NCBI RefSeq assembly: GCF_018881815.1 | Contig: NZ_JACVPP010000001.1 | Span: forward strand, 1,993,654-2,057,653 | Direction of reading: 5' to 3' | Origin: Polynucleobacter sp. MWH-HuK1 | GTDB lineage: Bacteria > Pseudomonadota > Gammaproteobacteria > Burkholderiales > Burkholderiaceae | Length of the DNA stretch: 64,000 nucleotides | Shown here: positions 1 through 9,144 of the stretch, one piece after another | How positions within the stretch are numbered: the stretch's first letter is position 1 | How the letters are laid out: each line of letters opens with the position of its first letter | Program-made: the position numbers and the translations under genes | Notes under the pieces: generated by a model | Seen by the model: the letters and a program-made list of their open reading frames with translations, nothing else | The model's database searches: none | What the model was told of the DNA's origin: nothing

Positions 1-1
1 C

Positions 2-376
2 CTACCACCAGGCACAGTACTGCCACCGCATTGCAGTGCCAGCGGAAAATTACTTCTCGCTTACAAACCTGTGGATGAGCGCACCAAGATTTTAGAAAGT
101 CTTCCGTTACAGCAATTTACTCACAGAACTATTACTGATCGTCACTTATTGGAATCAGAAATGGAAAGAATTGTGAGTACCGGCTATGCGGTAGATAACG
201 AAGAATATGTATTGGGAGTTTCTTGTGTGGCAGTACCCGTCAAAGACTCGCTAGGCGAGGTAGTAGCAGCGATTGCCGTTCATGCGGCAACAGCAAGACT
301 TCCTCTAAATCAAGCGATGGAGCATATTCCTAAGCTAAAAGAAGCGTCTGAGCGCATCTCTCAAACTCTCTCCTAA
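2..376 (+). CDS. IclR-family transcriptional regulator, C-terminal part (5' truncated by window edge)
   Basis: The reading frame is already open at base 2 and runs to TAA at 376, so only the effector-binding domain of the regulator is present. The visible protein begins with an LPPGT segment and then HCSASGKLLLA, a hallmark of the IclR C-terminal domain (small-molecule binding GAF-like fold), and ends with VSCVAVPV and an ALNQ-like tail typical of the family. The N-terminal winged helix lies outside the window. It sits 39 bases before a phosphotransacetylase gene on the same strand and is probably co-transcribed with it. By position it is a plausible controller of the pta-soeABC cluster and of xsc, whose promoter carries an IclR-like dyad; that link is inference. 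Confidence 0.85.
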   Translation, partial: LPPGTVLPPHCSASGKLLLAYKPVDERTKILESLPLQQFTHRTITDRHLLESEMERIVSTGYAVDNEEYVLGVSCVAVPVKDSLGEVVAAIAVHAATARLPLNQAMEHIPKLKEASERISQTLS

Positions 377-415
377 TTAGCACAGCATCAAAGTCACCTC
401 AGGACAAATCTAAAC

Positions 416-1324
416 GTGAAATATCCGCTCTTAGAAAAAATGATTGAGGAGGCAAAGAGCGATCTACCTCTTGGGGTGGTCTACCCCCTCAGTGCACCAG
501 CACTAGAAACTGTTTTCGATCTCATTAAAAGACAGTTATGCACTCCGATTTTGATAGGCCCTAAAAAGGAAATTGAAGAGCTTGCGGCAATCGAAGAGCT
601 TTCTCTAAATGGCATACAGATTGTCGATACACCTAAAGATCCCATCTTGGCAACCAAGAAAGCAGTTGAGATGGTGAAAGAAGGCAAGCTAGCAGTTTTG
701 ATGAAGGGATCCTTGCACACCGAAGACCTCATGGGACCGATTGTGCATCGAGATGGATTGCGCACAGATAAACGCGTCAGTCACCTCTTTTTATTTGAGC
801 TTGCTCGATACCATAAGCTGCTTGGCGTTACTGATGCTGTTGTGAATATTGCTCCAAATGCTCAACTTAAAAGAGAAATCCTAGCCAATAGCTTAGATGC
901 TCTAAAGAGGTTAAGCATCAGCAACGTGAAAGTGGCAATCATTGCTGCAACTGAAGTGATTAACCCTGCAATGTCCTCTACAACGGATGCAAAAGAGATT
1001 GTTGATGAACACATTGCTCACCCTATTTTTCCAGATACGATTATTGAAGGCCCTTTTGGATTTGATAATGCGATTTCCGCACAGTCGGCCAGAACAAAAG
1101 GGATTTACTCAAAGGTGGCAGGCGATCCTGACCTACTTCTGATGCCTGATTTACAGGTAGGCAATATTCTTTATAAGTCCTTTGTCTATATGGCGGGTGC
1201 TGAATGTGCGGGCACCATTCTGGGTGCACAAGTGCCAATCACTCTGACCTCCAGATCTGATTCTGTTTTTTCTAGAGTGGCATCTACAGCGATGGCCATT
1301 CTGCTTGCCAAAAACCCTCAATAA
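416..1324 (+). CDS. pta: Phosphate acetyl/butyryl transferase (Pta type)
   Basis: This 302-residue protein has the single catalytic domain of the PTA/PTB family, without the long N-terminal extension of E. coli Pta. Family features include the internal TEVINPAMSSTTDAKEI stretch, the IIEGPFGFDNAIS segment and the C-terminal LLMPDLQVGNILYK motif. It transfers the acyl group between phosphate and CoA. The start is GTG at 416; an AGGA-like sequence lies about 15 bases upstream. The gene is 11 bases before soeA. Because xsc in the same region produces acetyl phosphate, its expected role is to convert acetyl phosphate to acetyl-CoA in sulfonate catabolism, a pairing known from other sulfonate degraders. 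A phosphobutyryltransferase-like substrate cannot be excluded from sequence alone. Confidence 0.85.
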   Translation: MKYPLLEKMIEEAKSDLPLGVVYPLSAPALETVFDLIKRQLCTPILIGPKKEIEELAAIEELSLNGIQIVDTPKDPILATKKAVEMVKEGKLAVLMKGSLHTEDLMGPIVHRDGLRTDKRVSHLFLFELARYHKLLGVTDAVVNIAPNAQLKREILANSLDALKRLSISNVKVAIIAATEVINPAMSSTTDAKEIVDEHIAHPIFPDTIIEGPFGFDNAISAQSARTKGIYSKVAGDPDLLLMPDLQVGNILYKSFVYMAGAECAGTILGAQVPITLTSRSDSVFSRVASTAMAILLAKNPQ

Positions 1325-1335
1325 TTGAGAAGACT

Positions 1336-4224
1336 ATGCTCAAAATATTTTCTAATGATCCAGTGCATGACCCAATTAAAAAGCAAGCACCTGCGACAGA
1401 GATCAAAAAAACCACCTGCTATATGTGCGCCTGTCGTTGCGGCATTCGAGCACATTTACGTGATGGCAAATTAGTCTATATCGACGGCAATCCTGAACAC
1501 CCTTTAAACCAAGGCGTCATCTGCGCCAAAGGATCTTCGGGAATCATGAAGCAAAACTCACCTGCGCGCATCACGCAGCCGCTTTTGCGTAAAGTAGGAA
1601 GCGAAAGAGGGAATGGTGAGTTTGAGCCCATTAGCTGGGAAAAAGCGTTTGATATTTTGACTGAGCGTCTTGCGAAAATTCGCGCTACTGACCCAAAGAA
1701 ATTTGCCCTTTTTACTGGTCGCGACCAAATGCAAGCCTTGACTGGCTTATTTGCAAGGCAGTTTGGCACGCCCAACTATGCAGCGCATGGCGGCTTTTGC
1801 TCTGTGAATATGGCTGCCGGCATGATCTATACCATCGGCGGAAGCTTCTGGGAATTTGGTGGTCCAGATTTGGATCAAGCAAAATTGTTTGTCATGATTG
1901 GCACAGCGGAAGATCACCATAGCAATCCGATGAAGATTGCTTTGTCCAAATTTAAACGAGCTGGCGGGCGCTTCATCTCTATCAACCCAGTAAGAACTGG
2001 CTACTCTGCTATTGCTGATGAATGGATTCCGATTAAACCAGGAACAGATGGCGCACTGTTCATGGCCTTGATGCATGAGCTGATTCGCCTTGAAAAGTAC
2101 GATGCCCCATTCTTAAAGCGCTTTAGCAACTCAGCGCAATTGGTATGCGTGGATTCAGGTCCGGAAGAAGGTTTATTCCTGTATGACCCTGACTCTGACC
2201 CAATCAATACTGACTTGCCACACAACAAATATATCTGGGATGAAAAATCTCAAAGCGCTAAACCTTGTTTTGCGCAAGGAACATCGCCTGCCTTACTCGG
2301 CGAATATGTAATGGGTCCAGGCCCGCACCAAGGCAAGAAAGTGGCTCCTTCATTCGAGCTTCTCAAACGGCAAGTTAGTGAAACTACTCCAGAATGGGCT
2401 GCAGCTATCACCAGTATTCCAGCAGAACGTATTCGCAAGCTTGCTCTTGAAATGGCAGACACTGCATTCGGTCAAGAATTTAAATTACCGATTTCTTGGA
2501 CAGACTCTTGGGGTGAAAAACATGACTCTGTAACTGGTAGGCCAGTTGCATTCCATGCCATGCGCGGCTTATCTGCCCACTCCAACGGATTTCAGACAAC
2601 GCGTGGCCTAGCTGTCCTCATGTCGTTATTGGGCACCATTGATCGTCCAGGTGGTTTTAGACATAAAGCACCTTATCCAAGACAGGTGCCGCCCAATGCA
2701 AAACCTCCTTCTTCTGAAAATGACATCAAGCCAAATACTCCGCTAGCTAAGCCTCCACTCGGATGGCCTACACAGCCAGAAGATTTGGCGCTAGATTCTG
2801 ATGGCAAACCGCTTCGTATTGACAAAGCTTATTCATGGGAGCATCCGTTAGCTGCGCACGGATTAATGCATAACGTCATTACCAACGCCGTCAAGGGCGA
2901 CCCCTATTCAATTGATACGCTCATGATCTTCATGGCTAATATGTCATGGAACTCCACCATGAATACCATGGAAGTACGTGAACATCTCAATGCCAAAAAT
3001 GATGATGGCGAATTTAAAATTCCATTCTTAGTGGTTTGTGATGCATTCCAGTCAGAGATGGTGGACTTTGCAGACTTAGTACTTCCTGATACAACCTATC
3101 TCGAGCGCCATGATGTCATGAGCATGCTTGATAGACCAATCTCAGAATTTGATGGGCCTGTTGATTCCGTACGCATCCCCGTCCTGGAGCCTTTAGGTGA
3201 ATGCAAACCATTCCAGGAAGTCTTGATTGAATTGGCTTCGCGCTTAAAGTTCCCCGCCTTCACTACCCCAGAGGGTGAACGTAAGTTCAAAGATTACCCC
3301 GACTTTATTACCCGTTTCCAAACCACTCCTGACTCAGGAATTGGATTCTTAAGTGGATGGCGTGGTAAAGATGGTGATAAACCCTTGCGCGGCGAACCCA
3401 ATCCAAATCAGTGGCAAAAATATGCTGAAAATAATTGTGTACATCAATACCACATGCCTCCAGAACATCAATACATGCGCAACTGGAACAAGGGCTATTT
3501 AGACTTCTCAAAAGAAAATGCTCTGCGTCAGAAGAATGATCCAATCATGATTGCGATCTACTCAGACATCTTGCAACGCTTTAGATTGGCATCTACTGGA
3601 AAGCGCCCAGGTGCACAACCTCCGGAGCACCTCAAAGCACGCATCTATAAATACTTTGATCCGCTGCCTTTCTGGTACCCGCCGCTGGAAGATGAGGCAA
3701 CTGATCTCACTAAATTTACATTGAATGCAATTACCCAGCGTCCAATGGCAATGTATCACTCCTGGGACTCACAGAATGCTTGGTTAAGACAAATTCATAG
3801 CCACAACTATTTATATGTCAACACAGCCACCGCACTCAAGAGCGGCATCGCTGATGGCGCCTGGATGTGGATTGAATCTCAATGGGGCAAAGTCCGCTGC
3901 ATGGCCAGACACTCAGAGGCGGTTGACCCTGGAACAGTATGGACCTGGAATGCCATTGGCAAAGCAGAATCCGCTTGGAGCTTAACGAACGATGCGGATG
4001 AATCTAAAAAAGGATTCTTGTTAAACCACCTCATCTCGGAAGAGCTTCCGCTTGGCGGGTTTACCGTTAGTAATTCCGATCCGATTACCGGGCAAGCTGG
4101 CTGGTATGACGTCAGAGTTCGATTGGCGCCTGCAGATGAAAATGAATCAAAAGAAACTTGGCCACAAGTAAAAGCATTTGAAGTGCCAGGAATGGCCCTC
4201 AAAAAATCGGGGGAGACAAAATGA
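1336..4224 (+). CDS. soeA: Molybdopterin oxidoreductase, probable sulfite dehydrogenase catalytic subunit SoeA
   Basis: A 962-residue member of the DMSO-reductase (complex iron-sulfur molybdoenzyme) superfamily. The N-terminus carries Cys28, Cys31, Cys35 and Cys63, which would bind the proximal [4Fe-4S] cluster; the large bis-MGD domains follow and a C-terminal molydopterin-dinucleotide-binding domain starts around residue 800. There is no twin-arginine signal, so a cytoplasmic location is likely, as for SoeA of Allochromatium and Ruegeria. It overlaps soeB by four bases (ATGA) and is followed by the membrane anchor soeC. The CISM A-B-C gene set could also be a polysulfide, thiosulfate or DMSO reductase; the neighbouring pta and xsc, which release sulfite, favour cytoplasmic sulfite oxidation. 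Substrate assignment is therefore by context. Confidence 0.75.
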   Translation: MLKIFSNDPVHDPIKKQAPATEIKKTTCYMCACRCGIRAHLRDGKLVYIDGNPEHPLNQGVICAKGSSGIMKQNSPARITQPLLRKVGSERGNGEFEPISWEKAFDILTERLAKIRATDPKKFALFTGRDQMQALTGLFARQFGTPNYAAHGGFCSVNMAAGMIYTIGGSFWEFGGPDLDQAKLFVMIGTAEDHHSNPMKIALSKFKRAGGRFISINPVRTGYSAIADEWIPIKPGTDGALFMALMHELIRLEKYDAPFLKRFSNSAQLVCVDSGPEEGLFLYDPDSDPINTDLPHNKYIWDEKSQSAKPCFAQGTSPALLGEYVMGPGPHQGKKVAPSFELLKRQVSETTPEWAAAITSIPAERIRKLALEMADTAFGQEFKLPISWTDSWGEKHDSVTGRPVAFHAMRGLSAHSNGFQTTRGLAVLMSLLGTIDRPGGFRHKAPYPRQVPPNAKPPSSENDIKPNTPLAKPPLGWPTQPEDLALDSDGKPLRIDKAYSWEHPLAAHGLMHNVITNAVKGDPYSIDTLMIFMANMSWNSTMNTMEVREHLNAKNDDGEFKIPFLVVCDAFQSEMVDFADLVLPDTTYLERHDVMSMLDRPISEFDGPVDSVRIPVLEPLGECKPFQEVLIELASRLKFPAFTTPEGERKFKDYPDFITRFQTTPDSGIGFLSGWRGKDGDKPLRGEPNPNQWQKYAENNCVHQYHMPPEHQYMRNWNKGYLDFSKENALRQKNDPIMIAIYSDILQRFRLASTGKRPGAQPPEHLKARIYKYFDPLPFWYPPLEDEATDLTKFTLNAITQRPMAMYHSWDSQNAWLRQIHSHNYLYVNTATALKSGIADGAWMWIESQWGKVRCMARHSEAVDPGTVWTWNAIGKAESAWSLTNDADESKKGFLLNHLISEELPLGGFTVSNSDPITGQAGWYDVRVRLAPADENESKETWPQVKAFEVPGMALKKSGETK

Positions 4225-4880
4225 GCAAAAAAAATAAACAACTAGCTCTCGTTATTGACTTAAATGTATGCGTGGGTTGTCATGCGTGCGTTACGTCTTG
4301 CAAGGAGTGGAACACCTCCGGCTCAGCTGGCCCGCTAACCGATCTTAATGCTTATGGGGCCAACCCAAGCGGCACATTCTTTAACAGAGTGCAAACCTTT
4401 GAAGCAGGTGTATTCCCGAATACGCAAACGGTTCACTTTCCAAAATCTTGCTTACATTGCGAAGACCCTCCCTGCGTTCCAGTTTGCCCTACAGGTGCAA
4501 GCTATAAACGCAAAGAGGATGGGATCGTACTTGTAGATTACGATAAATGCATTGGGTGCAGTTACTGCTCTTGGGCCTGCCCTTATGGTGCACGTGAGCT
4601 TGATCAAGAACGTCAGGTGATGACCAAATGCACGCTCTGCGTAGATCGTATCTATAGCGAGACGTTGCCAGAGGCCGAGAAAAAGCCAGCATGCGTGCTT
4701 GCCTGCCCTACTAGCGCGCGTATCTTTGGTGATGTCCATGATCCAGAGTCTGACGCCAGCAAAGCCATAGAGGAACGCTCAGGCTATGCACTCATGCCTG
4801 AATGGGAAACCCAACCCGCCAATCACTATTTACCGCGCTCCATTATGGAAACAATTGATGCAGCAAGGAATGACAAATAA
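4221..4880 (+). CDS. soeB: 4Fe-4S ferredoxin electron-transfer subunit, probable SoeB
   Basis: This 219-residue protein is a DmsB/NrfC-type ferredoxin with four cysteine groups: Cys17-Cys20-Cys23-Cys27, then CLHCEDPPCVPVCP, CIGCSYCSWACP, and a split fourth group (CTLC and CVLACP). These would hold four iron-sulfur clusters that carry electrons from the molybdenum subunit to the membrane anchor. The start codon overlaps the soeA stop (ATGA) and its own stop overlaps the soeC start (TAATG), so the three genes look translationally coupled. There is no signal peptide, consistent with a cytoplasmic face complex. Assignment to sulfite oxidation rests on the adjacent pta and the nearby xsc. Confidence 0.8.
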   Translation: MSKKNKQLALVIDLNVCVGCHACVTSCKEWNTSGSAGPLTDLNAYGANPSGTFFNRVQTFEAGVFPNTQTVHFPKSCLHCEDPPCVPVCPTGASYKRKEDGIVLVDYDKCIGCSYCSWACPYGARELDQERQVMTKCTLCVDRIYSETLPEAEKKPACVLACPTSARIFGDVHDPESDASKAIEERSGYALMPEWETQPANHYLPRSIMETIDAARNDK

Positions 4881-5815
4881 TGCGCCCACAATTTTCAATT
4901 ATTTTCTTCACCACCTTAGCTGGAATGGCTCAAGGCCTATTATTTTTTATAGCGCTAGCAAACTTGCATAGCCAAGCCACTCCAAGCGCATTTCTTACAA
5001 GCCTTGCCCTACCGGTTGCTTTTGTACTGCTAGCCTTAGGATTGGTCGCCTCATTCTTTCACCTAGGTCACCCAGAGAGAGCATGGCGCGCTGCCATGAT
5101 GTGGAGAACCTCCTGGCTATCAAGAGAAGTTATCGCTCTACCAGCAGTCATGGCTGTGACAGCAATCATTTACCTTTATGCACGCTTTAGCCAAGTACCG
5201 CAATGGCTATGGCTTGCCTTACTCTTCACTACGATAGCTCTTTGGGTATGCACCGCAAAGATCTATCAGTGCATTCGCTTCATTCAGGAATGGTCGCATC
5301 CCTCCACCCTAACTAACTTTATTCTACTAGGGATGACTTCAGGCTGGATTTTATTAGAACTATTGATTGCGGTTTGGGGTGATACCTCGGTACAGATGAT
5401 TGATGCCCCGCTCTCCGTCATTGCTTTCTTCCTGTTATTTTTATCATTCAACCTGAAGCTCTGGATTTGGACTCGGAATCGCAAGCTAAAACCAAAGTCG
5501 AATCTTGCTTCCGCAACCGGAATCAAGGGTAACAATATCCGCCAAACCTCTATGGGGCTTATGGGTGGAAGCTTTAATACCCGTGAATTCTTTCACCATC
5601 AAACAGATAAAGTAATAGCTAATTTACGCAAGATCATTTTGCTTTGCGCATACGTGATCCCCATGATATTCATGGCCTATGCAATTGCTTCACCTAATTT
5701 CTTGGTGATCACATTGGCATTACTAATCAACTATGTTGGTTTGCTTGCTGAAAGATGGATGTTTTTTGCAGAAGCCAACCATCCACAAAATTTGTATTAT
5801 CAACGAGTTTCTTAA
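4880..5815 (+). CDS. soeC: DmsC-like membrane anchor, probable SoeC
   Basis: A 311-residue integral membrane protein with about eight hydrophobic segments, beginning with FSIIFFTTLAGMAQGLLFF. Early conserved features such as SFFHLGHPERAWRA match the DMSO reductase anchor (DmsC) family, in which this loop lies near the quinone site. It would pass electrons from sulfite oxidation to the quinone pool. Its ATG at 4880 shares the A of the soeB TAA stop. The length and gene order fit SoeC. As with soeA and soeB, a different oxyanion or sulfur substrate is possible, but no other candidate is suggested by neighbours. Confidence 0.78.
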   Translation: MRPQFSIIFFTTLAGMAQGLLFFIALANLHSQATPSAFLTSLALPVAFVLLALGLVASFFHLGHPERAWRAAMMWRTSWLSREVIALPAVMAVTAIIYLYARFSQVPQWLWLALLFTTIALWVCTAKIYQCIRFIQEWSHPSTLTNFILLGMTSGWILLELLIAVWGDTSVQMIDAPLSVIAFFLLFLSFNLKLWIWTRNRKLKPKSNLASATGIKGNNIRQTSMGLMGGSFNTREFFHHQTDKVIANLRKIILLCAYVIPMIFMAYAIASPNFLVITLALLINYVGLLAERWMFFAEANHPQNLYYQRVS

Positions 5816-5824
5816 GCACCACTG

Positions 5825-6400
5825 ATGCCGATGGATCAATTCGCCGAACAGCTTATCCACGGCAGAACTCATATATCACCCAAAAGGTTGGGCAACCCAG
5901 GCCCCAGTCAAACTCAAAAAGAAACCATTCTCTTGGCAGCTAATGCCGCCCCCGACCACGGCAGAATGATGCCATGGCGTTTCATTGAGATTCGAGAAGG
6001 TAGTCGTCCCGCACTCGGAGAAGTCTTTCGTCAATGCCTATTAGATCGAGATCAAGAGGCTACTTTAATGCAGCAGCAGGAAGCTCTTGATAAGGCTTCT
6101 CGCGGACCGCTGCTATTACTTGCGGCAGTAAACTACAAAGACAGCAATGAAGATATTAGCAAGCAAGAAAAATTAATATCTCTTGGCTGCGCCATTCAAA
6201 ATATTCTCTTAAGTGCTTATGCCTTTGGTTTTGGCTCAGGATTATCGAGTGGTAGAGCACTACAAAGCGATCGCATTAGGAAGTTATTTCAACTCACCGA
6301 TGACGAAGAGCCTATCTGCTTTATTACGATCGGCACAGTATTAAAAAATAAGCCCGGTCGTATTCGGCCGAGCTTATCTGAATACCACTCCATTTTTTAA
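5825..6400 (+). CDS. Nitroreductase-family flavoprotein
   Basis: This 191-residue protein is a short FMN-dependent nitroreductase resembling the YdjA branch, which is shorter than classic NfsB. Visible family features are an N-terminal R-R/T-like segment with SPKRL, AANAAPDHGRMMPWRF (the region around the flavin-contacting AP-HGR-PWRF motif) and ISLGCAIQNILLSAYAFGFG in the dimer-forming helix. It begins nine bases after the soeC stop, so it is probably the last gene of the same transcript. Its natural substrate cannot be told from sequence, and there is no clear reason why it belongs with sulfite oxidation. It is followed by a converging gene on the minus strand. Confidence 0.82.
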   Translation: MPMDQFAEQLIHGRTHISPKRLGNPGPSQTQKETILLAANAAPDHGRMMPWRFIEIREGSRPALGEVFRQCLLDRDQEATLMQQQEALDKASRGPLLLLAAVNYKDSNEDISKQEKLISLGCAIQNILLSAYAFGFGSGLSSGRALQSDRIRKLFQLTDDEEPICFITIGTVLKNKPGRIRPSLSEYHSIF

Positions 6401-6403
6401 AAA

Positions 6404-6811
6404 CTAGAGCACCTCAACTGTTTGGTTCTTAGTATCTATCCGAAGTCTAGCTCCGCTAGCGATAGCCAGAGTAATATCACAATCAAAACCACTCAACATG
6501 GGAATCCCTGCGTGAGCTGCACCTTGCGCCAAAATTGGATTGACTGCGTTAAAAATAATGGCTGATGGGCAAAGATTTCTAGACTTCATCTCATATAACA
6601 TCCAAGCGCTCGCAACACCACCTTTAGCAGCATCCAATACTAAGATTTTATCTTTATAAGATTGGCCAAATAGCTTGTGTGCTGGTCGAGAAAATACGCC
6701 TTTAAGGCGATCTAAGTCATAACGAGCAGAAAAACCATCAGAGGCACTGAGGCATTCGCCCTCGATACTCTCGCCCTGAGCATGTTTAGCCTTGTATATT
6801 TTTGCACTCAC
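6404..6811 (-). CDS. Aconitase-X swivel subunit (DUF126)
   Basis: A 135-residue protein matching the small swivel domain of aconitase X (DUF126 family). Visible features include SDGFSARYDLDRLKG near residues 25-40, the K-ILVLDAAKGGVASAW segment and the AQGAAHAGIPML segment. In the two-gene form of the enzyme this subunit pairs with the large catalytic subunit encoded just upstream, with which it overlaps by four bases (ATGA). Characterised aconitase-X enzymes are dehydratases, for example cis-3-hydroxy-L-proline dehydratase in bacteria and a mevalonate-5-phosphate dehydratase in archaea. Which substrate is used here is unknown. Confidence 0.85.
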   Translation of the reverse strand: MSAKIYKAKHAQGESIEGECLSASDGFSARYDLDRLKGVFSRPAHKLFGQSYKDKILVLDAAKGGVASAWMLYEMKSRNLCPSAIIFNAVNPILAQGAAHAGIPMLSGFDCDITLAIASGARLRIDTKNQTVEVL

Positions 6812-8040
6812 TTAAGTCTCCCCGTCACAGCGGCTTGTACACAATCTTCCATTGATGCCAACATCGGTGTATAACCATAGCCACCTAAAATATTCACAAT
6901 CTTTGCGCTATTCGTTGCCAATACCTTCCATCCATTTGTCTCGGCAATTTCCCTTGCATACGATTGATAAAAGCACATACCAGAAAATACTGTTCCACCA
7001 GCACTCTCAATCATTTCTGTATAGCCCATACGATCAGAGTCAGGCTTCACTTGTGGGCTTGTCATAGCTAGCAAAGGTTTAATAAATTTCTTCCCATTAC
7101 ATAGCTCTGCAATGCTCTTCATTTCCATTAGGCTTAATTGTGGGGCCGAAAATACTACAACATCAATTTCCTCCGCAATTCGGTATGAGCTCTGTAAACC
7201 CATTACCTCCTCTTTGGTAATAAGAACTTCAGGGAGATGTAAATACTCCAGATCTCTCGCATGCAGAGCTTCTGGCGTAATACCTAATACGTGGAATAAA
7301 GCAGTAGAACCAAAGCTGGCCATGGCTGCTCCAAAATGCTTCATAGCATCAGAACCTGGATGACCCTCAATTCCCTCAAGCACTGGTACCGACCAATAAT
7401 TACCAGATTTCTTTCCAATCAATCCACCCAATGCACCCCACTCATTTAATGTTTGAGGTGTCCATGAAGTTTTAAAGCGATGCGTTGGCTTGCGATGAAG
7501 GTCTAAGTGATAGCCATAACGCGGTGTTCTGCCGGTAAGGCCCGCTGCCAAGGCAGAAGGGCCGCCCTCAAAATTAGATCTTGCCCCACAAACACTGTTT
7601 GAATAAATTACCACACCCGTATCACCAAATGCCAAATGCTCGCCATACACTGGAGCCATAATCGTTTGATAATTAATACAGGTATCCGTCATTGATACAC
7701 CCATTTTGACAAATGCATCAATCGCCCGCTTCTCCAAGTCGAGCATCTTTTCGGTTTGACCTAATTGTTTTGCCTTTGTGAAATCCGTTCCTCTTGGGTC
7801 GGTAATGGTTGGAATGCGAACCATGCGATCTGTCACGGAATTTTTCGCCAGCCCCTCCAACCATTCAACACCAGCTTCGCCCAGACTCTCGGTATCTGCC
7901 ATGATATGCGCCTGAGATACGGAAACTAAGTCTTCGGCTCCAAAAAATTCACCAACCTTAATTTGGTGTTGAATTGCAATTTGTCTAACTGGACCAAACT
8001 CTCCGGCAAGCATTGCCTTTTCTTCTGCGTTAAGTTTCAT
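6808..8040 (-). CDS. Aconitase-X catalytic subunit (DUF521), dehydratase of unknown substrate
   Basis: A 410-residue protein of the aconitase-X catalytic family (DUF521). It begins with the family's typical LNAEEKAMLAGEFG opening, and contains the segment CINYQTI, then NSVCGARSNFEGGPSALAAGLTGRTPRYGYHLD, and C-terminal SGMCFYQSY; the cysteines in these segments are candidates for cluster binding by family knowledge. It lies between a Bug-type receptor (18 bases upstream) and the swivel subunit and probably forms one LysR-controlled operon with them. The arrangement suggests uptake and dehydration of a small hydroxy acid or hydroxyproline. Proline racemase or other hydroxyproline genes are not seen in the window, so the exact reaction is left open. 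Confidence 0.85.
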   Translation of the reverse strand: MKLNAEEKAMLAGEFGPVRQIAIQHQIKVGEFFGAEDLVSVSQAHIMADTESLGEAGVEWLEGLAKNSVTDRMVRIPTITDPRGTDFTKAKQLGQTEKMLDLEKRAIDAFVKMGVSMTDTCINYQTIMAPVYGEHLAFGDTGVVIYSNSVCGARSNFEGGPSALAAGLTGRTPRYGYHLDLHRKPTHRFKTSWTPQTLNEWGALGGLIGKKSGNYWSVPVLEGIEGHPGSDAMKHFGAAMASFGSTALFHVLGITPEALHARDLEYLHLPEVLITKEEVMGLQSSYRIAEEIDVVVFSAPQLSLMEMKSIAELCNGKKFIKPLLAMTSPQVKPDSDRMGYTEMIESAGGTVFSGMCFYQSYAREIAETNGWKVLATNSAKIVNILGGYGYTPMLASMEDCVQAAVTGRLK

Positions 8041-8058
8041 TTTTTCTCTTATTAACTA

Positions 8059-9042
8059 TTAATCAACAGTAGCGCCAGAGTCACGAACTACCCTAGCCCA
8101 CTTAGCGATTTCACTTGTTTGAAAGCTAGCTAAACTTTCTTTAAAGTCAGTATTTGGCTGCACTCCCAAGTTACCCAAACGCTCCTTGAAAGCCGCTGAT
8201 TGCGCCACCTTTTCAGTATCTATTCTTAGTGTTTTGGTAATTGGCTCGGGCAATTTAGCTGGGGCAAATAAAGCCCACCAAGCAGTGGATTCAAATTGTG
8301 GATAACCAAGCTCAGCCACCGTTGGCACATTAGGCAATAAGGGTGAACGCGTCTTACTTGTAACCGCTAAAGCACGCAATTTACCTGAAGTAATATGGGG
8401 CAATACTGACTGAATAGGATCAAACATTAAGGGAATTTGACCCCCAATCAAATCAGTTACAGCTGGAGCGCTACCCTTATAAGGGATATGCTTGAATTTA
8501 ATTTGAGCAGTTGATTCGAATAAGGCTCCGGTTAAATGTCCTGGCGTTCCATTTCCTGCGGTGCCATAGGCAAGAGTGTCGGGCTTTAAACGAGCTTCCG
8601 AAACCAACTCAGCAAGTGTTTTAATTTTATCGCTTGAATTAACGACAATAACCACTGGCGCGGTCGCCACCAATGCAATTGGCGTGAAATCTCGAGTCAT
8701 ATCATATGGCAACTGTTTGTACAAACTGCCATTTATCGCATTTGTACCCACCGTTCCCATGAACAAGGTATAACCATCAGGCGGCGACTTGGCTACAAGA
8801 TCAGCTCCAATTGAACCCCCAGCGCCACCTTTATTTTCAATAATCACCTGCTCTTTGAGGCGCTCACCCAATAGCGCTGCCAATGGTCTAGCGACAATAT
8901 CAGTCGGCCCCCCAGGAGGAAAGGGAACAATTAAGCGGATAGACTTGCTTGGGTAGGTGTCTGCAAATCCAATTCCGCACACAAACGACAACCCCAAGAA
9001 CATAAATACGCATTTGCAAGCATGCATTATTGATCGTTGCAT
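8059..9042 (-). CDS. Bug-family tripartite tricarboxylate transporter receptor (TctC-like)
   Basis: A 327-residue secreted receptor. The N-terminus has a hydrophobic core (CVFMFLGLSFVCGIG) ending near FADTYPSK, a probable Sec signal peptide cleaved after the Ala of FA. The mature part starts YPSKSIRLIVPFPPGGPTDIVAR and contains VENKGGAGGSIGADLVAKSPPDGYTL, both classic for the Bug family. Such receptors capture carboxylates in the periplasm for TctAB-type transporters. No tctA or tctB lies in the window, as is common for the many orphan Bug genes of Burkholderiales. It heads the operon with the aconitase-X genes and is divergent from a LysR gene. Confidence 0.9.
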   Translation of the reverse strand: MQRSIMHACKCVFMFLGLSFVCGIGFADTYPSKSIRLIVPFPPGGPTDIVARPLAALLGERLKEQVIIENKGGAGGSIGADLVAKSPPDGYTLFMGTVGTNAINGSLYKQLPYDMTRDFTPIALVATAPVVIVVNSSDKIKTLAELVSEARLKPDTLAYGTAGNGTPGHLTGALFESTAQIKFKHIPYKGSAPAVTDLIGGQIPLMFDPIQSVLPHITSGKLRALAVTSKTRSPLLPNVPTVAELGYPQFESTAWWALFAPAKLPEPITKTLRIDTEKVAQSAAFKERLGNLGVQPNTDFKESLASFQTSEIAKWARVVRDSGATVD

Positions 9043-9096
9043 ATTAAGAACCCCTGTCTAAAAAAGGTATTAACAGGCACACATTAAATGAATTAA

Positions 9097-9121
9097 TACA
9101 TAATGTATATTTATATTAATT
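9097..9121. promoter_or_regulatory. Candidate LysR operator in the divergent lysR/Bug spacer
   Basis: The very AT-rich spacer between the two divergent genes holds a perfect dyad, ATACATAATGTAT at 9097-9109, with a T-N11-A geometry expected for LysR regulators. Overlapping it are outer arms ATTAATA (9093-9099) and TATTAAT (9115-9121). It is placed where the LysR protein could repress itself and activate the Bug-aconitase-X operon. Because the spacer is almost all A and T, chance dyads are likely; binding is inference. Confidence 0.4.
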
Positions 9122-9144
9122 TAATTTATATATAAGTGATTCTT

